Assembly (NCBI RefSeq): GCF_011806565.1
Contig: NZ_JAATOP010000006.1
Coordinates: 62,001-126,000, forward strand
Length of the DNA stretch: 64,000 bases
From: Marivivens donghaensis
GTDB taxonomy: Bacteria; Pseudomonadota; Alphaproteobacteria; Rhodobacterales; Rhodobacteraceae
Reading direction: 5' to 3'
Shown here: in pieces, positions 59,593 to 64,000 of the stretch
Layout of the letters: every line of letters begins with the position of its first letter
Position numbering within the stretch: position 1 is the stretch's first letter
Made by a program: the position numbers and the translations under genes
Notes under the pieces: model-generated
What the model was told of the DNA's origin: nothing
What the model saw: only the letters and a program-made list of their open reading frames with translations
Databases searched by the model: none

Positions 59593-60147
59593 TTACATTA
59601 CGGGGGTCATGACGTTGTCGATGACGTGGATGACGCCGTTCGACTGCTTCACGTCAGCGATGGTGATGGTGGCCATGGTGCCGTTTTCGTCGGTCAGGGT
59701 CACAACGCCGTCGTCATAAGCAGCGTCGAGGACACAGCCGCCGAGGGTCGGGACTTCGTGCATGCCGCCGTCATCGGCGATCATACCGCGCAGGGCGTCC
59801 GACATGACTGCCTTGTCAACAACGTGGCAGGTCAGAACTTGGACCAGCATGTCCTTGTTTTCCGGCATCAGGAGCGATTCAACGGTGCCTTCCGGCAGGC
59901 GGTCGAATGCAGCGTTGGTCGGAGCGAATACGGTGAACGGGCCTTCACCCATCAGCGTTTCGGCCAGACCGGCGGCCTGAACTGCAGCGACGAGCGTGGT
60001 GTGATCTTCGGAGTTGAGTGCGTTTTCAACAATGTTCTTGTCTTCGTACATCGCAGCGCCGCCAACCATCGGGTTATCAGCGAGGGCAGCAACCGGAGCA
60101 GTCAGAGTAGCGATCGAAAGGGCGGCAATAGTAGCAAATTTATTCAT
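59593..60147 (-). CDS. Secreted fasciclin (FAS1)-domain protein
   Basis: A 184-residue exported protein. Residues 1-23 are a Sec signal peptide (cleavage after ALA). One FAS1 domain fills the rest, with the H1-type block GPFTVFAPTNAAFDRLP (about 74-90), the YH-like HVVDKAVMSDAL (about 118-129) and the end GVIHVIDNVMTPVM. FAS1 proteins are adhesion or surface proteins; single-domain forms in bacteria are secreted or periplasmic, and their role is mostly unknown. AGGTTA precedes the ATG. It stands alone. Confidence 0.93.
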   Translation of the reverse strand: MNKFATIAALSIATLTAPVAALADNPMVGGAAMYEDKNIVENALNSEDHTTLVAAVQAAGLAETLMGEGPFTVFAPTNAAFDRLPEGTVESLLMPENKDMLVQVLTCHVVDKAVMSDALRGMIADDGGMHEVPTLGGCVLDAAYDDGVVTLTDENGTMATITIADVKQSNGVIHVIDNVMTPVM

Positions 60148-60467
60148 TTCGTAACCTCATGGGTTTGCGTTGGTAGTGCTGAGGTTTACGGGGGTCGATC
60201 TCGGTTGGATCTGTGAATTTCTTCACGAAATCCAAACGATAACGTGAGGAATTAAGCTGCAACTATTCCCGAAGCGGTGCGTATGTGCGTAGGGATTTTG
60301 GCTTTAAGGGGTGGGAAAACCGCGCTGTAACCGCCGTGAAATTTTTTCAGAAAAATGATGATCCGGCCTGATTTTTTCGAAATCCGGACTGATCCGGTGG
60401 AAAATCGGGCGGTCGGAATGCAAAAAGAGGCGCCCGAGAGCGCCCCTTTGATCCGAATTTCGGGATT
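60148..60467. other. Intergenic region upstream of the fasciclin gene
   Basis: 320 bases without a credible gene. The right half (about 60355-60410) has three close copies of the short word ATCCGG (once inside GGCCTGATTT and twice in direct order), mixed with T- and A-runs. The left half should hold the fasciclin promoter. A terminator for the RACo-like gene lies at 60426-60447. Confidence 0.5.
60426..60447 (-). terminator. Rho-independent terminator after the RACo-like gene
   Basis: On the minus strand AGGGGCGC pairs with GCGCCTCT (one G-T pair), followed by TTTTTG. It lies 20 bases past the stop. Confidence 0.8.
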
Positions 60468-62510
60468 TTAGCCGCGGCGACGTCTGCGACCGCCGCCGCC
60501 GTCGCCTTGGTTCTTCTGATTATAGTCCACCACCGGCAGCGTCACGATACCCGACAGGTTCGGGAACGTGTCCGTGGCGTGCGGGATCGCGTTCGCGTTG
60601 ACGAAGTGCTCCTGGAACTTCGGCTCGATCGCGGTTTCGACCTTGGTGATCTGGTGGACGATCTGTTCGATGTCCGACCGCGCGCCAATGTTCGACAGCG
60701 CGATACGCGCGCCGGTGCCTGCGGCGTTGCCTGCGGACTGGACCTTTTCCAGCGGCACGTCGGGGATCATCCCGAGGACCATGGCGTGCTTGGCGCTGAT
60801 GTGCGCGCCGAACGCGCCGGCCAGAACCACGCGGTCCACGGTTTCGACGTTCATCTCGTCCATCAGCAGGCGCGCGCCTGCGTAGAGGGCCGATTTCGCA
60901 AGCTGGATTGCGCGGATGTCGCCTTGGGTCACAGTGATGCGCGGCCCGCCGTTCGCAATGCCGTCATAGATGACGTACTCGTGGGTGCGGCCCCTGGCTT
61001 CGCAACGCGGAGTGCCCGTCATCTCGGCCGAGCCGATGAGGCCCGATGCGTCGAGGATGCCTGCCATACGCATTTCCGCGACGGCTTCGATAATGCCCGA
61101 GCCGCAAATGCCTGAAATGCCGGTGCCTTTGGTCGCCTCGGCAAAGCCTTCGTCGTCCGACCACAGGTCAGAGCCGATCACGCGGAAGCGGGGCTCTTTG
61201 GTGACGGGGTCGATCTCGATCCGTTCGATCGCGCCGGGAGCGGCACGTTGGCCGCTGGAAATCTGCGCGCCTTCGAACGCCGGACCCGTGGGCGAGGAAC
61301 ACGCGAGAACGCGGGTCTTGTTGCCCAGCAGCAGTTCGGCGTTGGTGCCCACGTCCACGATCAGCACGAGGTCTTCGGACTTACCCGGCTCTTCGGACAG
61401 GGCAACGGCAGCGCAGTCGGCACCGACGTGACCCGCGATACACGGCAGGATATAGATCTGTGCGGCAGCGTTCATCGCGCCGAGGCCCAGCTCGGTCGAG
61501 GTCAGCGACATCGCGTCCGAGGTCGCCAGCGCGAACGGTGCCTGACCCAGTTCCACCGGATCGAGGCCGATCAGCAAGTGGTGCATGACGGGGTTACAGA
61601 CGAACACGGCCTCAAGAATACGGGCAGGGTCGATGTCCGCTTCCAGCGCAATGTCCTTGGTCAGCTGGTCGATGGCTTCGCGCACGGCGCGGGTCATCTC
61701 CTGATCGCCGCCCTTGTTCATCATCGCGTAGGACACGCGGGACATGAGGTCTTCGCCAAAGCGGATCTGCGGGTTCATGATGCCGGCAGAGGCCGCAACG
61801 AGGCCCGTGCGCAGGTCGCAAAGGTGCGCGGCAACGGTGGTCGAGCCAAGGTCGATGGCGAGGCCGTAGACGGGCGTCTCGTCGAAACCGGGGTAGATAT
61901 CGACCAGCGTGTGGTCCTTGCTGTGGTGGTCCTTGTGCAGCGCGACGGTGGCTTTCCAGCCGCCCTTGCGCAGAACGGGCTGGAGCTTGCGCATCACCGA
62001 CAGCGGGGCCGCGACGCCTTCGATCTGCCACTGGTCCTTCAGCGCCTTGCAGAGACGTTCCAGATCGCCCGACGGCTCGTGCATGTCGGGTTCCTGAACC
62101 TCGACGTAGTAGAGCTTCGTTGCGGGGTCCATCACGATATCGCGCTGGGTCGCGGCCTTGCGGACGACCTGACGGTGAACTTGGCTCTCGGCCGGAACGT
62201 CGATCACGATGTCGGACTGCACGGTCGCCTGACAGCCCAGACGGCGGCCCTTGGTCAGACCGCGCACGCGGTCGTAGCGCTCTTCGACCGCGTTCCATTC
62301 GGACAGCGCGTCGTCGGCGACATGAACGCCGTGTTTGGGGAACTCGCCATAGGAGGGCGTGATCTGGCACTTGGAACAAATGCCGCGACCGCCGCAGACG
62401 CTATCAAGGTCAACGCCAAGCTGGCGCGCAGCAGTCAGGACGGGAGTGCCAACGGGAAAACGCCCCCGTTTGCCGGAGGGCGTGAAGATCACAAGGGGAT
62501 CGGTCGTCAT
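60468..62510 (-). CDS. Ferredoxin/ASKHA-ATPase fusion, corrinoid-activation (RACo/RamA-like) protein
   Basis: A 680-residue protein. The N-terminal plant-type [2Fe-2S] domain has C39, C45, C48 (CGGRGICSKC) and C93 (GRRLGC). A linker (about 100-210) and an ASKHA-type ATPase domain (about 214-650, DUF4445) follow: phosphate motif YGLAIDLGSTTVAAHL, LIVDVGTNAELLLG and VDRVVLAGAFGAHI. Such proteins use ATP to drive electron transfer that returns cob(II)alamin to cob(I)alamin in methyltransferases. The end is an unusual Gly/Arg tail (GDGGGGRRRRRG). No corrinoid methyltransferase is adjacent. Related proteins in roseobacters are reported to support methionine synthase. Confidence 0.88.
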   Translation of the reverse strand: MTTDPLVIFTPSGKRGRFPVGTPVLTAARQLGVDLDSVCGGRGICSKCQITPSYGEFPKHGVHVADDALSEWNAVEERYDRVRGLTKGRRLGCQATVQSDIVIDVPAESQVHRQVVRKAATQRDIVMDPATKLYYVEVQEPDMHEPSGDLERLCKALKDQWQIEGVAAPLSVMRKLQPVLRKGGWKATVALHKDHHSKDHTLVDIYPGFDETPVYGLAIDLGSTTVAAHLCDLRTGLVAASAGIMNPQIRFGEDLMSRVSYAMMNKGGDQEMTRAVREAIDQLTKDIALEADIDPARILEAVFVCNPVMHHLLIGLDPVELGQAPFALATSDAMSLTSTELGLGAMNAAAQIYILPCIAGHVGADCAAVALSEEPGKSEDLVLIVDVGTNAELLLGNKTRVLACSSPTGPAFEGAQISSGQRAAPGAIERIEIDPVTKEPRFRVIGSDLWSDDEGFAEATKGTGISGICGSGIIEAVAEMRMAGILDASGLIGSAEMTGTPRCEARGRTHEYVIYDGIANGGPRITVTQGDIRAIQLAKSALYAGARLLMDEMNVETVDRVVLAGAFGAHISAKHAMVLGMIPDVPLEKVQSAGNAAGTGARIALSNIGARSDIEQIVHQITKVETAIEPKFQEHFVNANAIPHATDTFPNLSGIVTLPVVDYNQKNQGDGGGGRRRRRG

Positions 62511-62532
62511 CGGGGTATACCTGTTCGTTTGA

Positions 62533-64000
<1,468 letters not shown>

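Overview
The window is a 64 kb piece of an alphaproteobacterial chromosome, most likely from the Rhodobacteraceae/Roseobacter group (Rhodobacterales). This rests on the coherent G+C-rich codon use, the iscR-desulfurase-sufB-sufC-sufD-sufS operon with an IscR that lacks the usual cysteine ligands, an alphaproteobacterial LexA box (GTTC-N7-GTTC) before recA, the B12-dependent methionine synthase, and the zwf-pgl-pgi operon. I assigned the family from protein resemblance and gene order, not from a database search. Almost all of the window is core chromosome. I see no insertion sequence, prophage, CRISPR array or rRNA operon, and only one tRNA.

Layout. 1-6.8 kb: the end of an EamA exporter, then a dipeptide/oligopeptide ABC transporter (dppA-B-C-D-F order, minus strand) headed by an XRE-cupin regulator. 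6.9-10.5 kb: a tandem universal stress protein with a SulP anion transporter, then an exopolysaccharide sugar transferase. 10.6-16.2 kb: metH, a sulfotransferase-like gene, and recA with its SOS box. 16.3-25.8 kb: alaS, a DUF1330 gene, typA/bipA, two small membrane proteins (SMR and YitT), icd, a duplicated HD-domain protein, a small unknown and an alpha/beta hydrolase. 25.8-33.6 kb: the iscR-suf operon for Fe-S cluster assembly, with a candidate Irr-type operator over its -10 box, followed by tRNA-Arg(CCG). 33.7-38.3 kb: a chemoreceptor-like protein, a DUF985 cupin and two paralogous RTX-type secreted proteins. 38.3-49.6 kb: eno, an EamA exporter, tyrS and anmK (divergent), an outer-membrane barrel, a DUF1697 gene, a cysS-cimA-phytoene-synthase-like operon and an MFS transporter. 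49.6-54.8 kb: cobB-cobA facing cbiD-cobK, the latter translationally coupled to an AlkA-type glycosylase and a carboxylesterase. 55-59.5 kb: an HNH endonuclease gene and the zwf-pgl-pgi operon behind a 14-bp LacI-type palindrome. 59.6-64 kb: a fasciclin protein, a corrinoid-activating RACo-like ferredoxin/ATPase and the start of guaB.

How the genes work together. zwf, pgl and pgi form the upper Entner-Doudoroff/pentose-phosphate branch under one apparent sugar-phosphate-responsive operator. The suf genes supply Fe-S clusters and appear iron controlled. cobA, cobB, cbiD and cobK supply part of the corrinoid pathway whose product MetH needs, and the RACo-like protein may keep a corrinoid protein active. 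Many genes are coupled by 1- or 4-base overlaps.

I found no clearly undescribed system. The observations most worth a second look are the iron-type dyad at iscR together with the cysteine-poor IscR, the HD-domain protein made of two copies 190 residues apart, a double-hairpin intergenic repeat present twice, a small low-G+C gene coupled to sufB, and the zwf operator.
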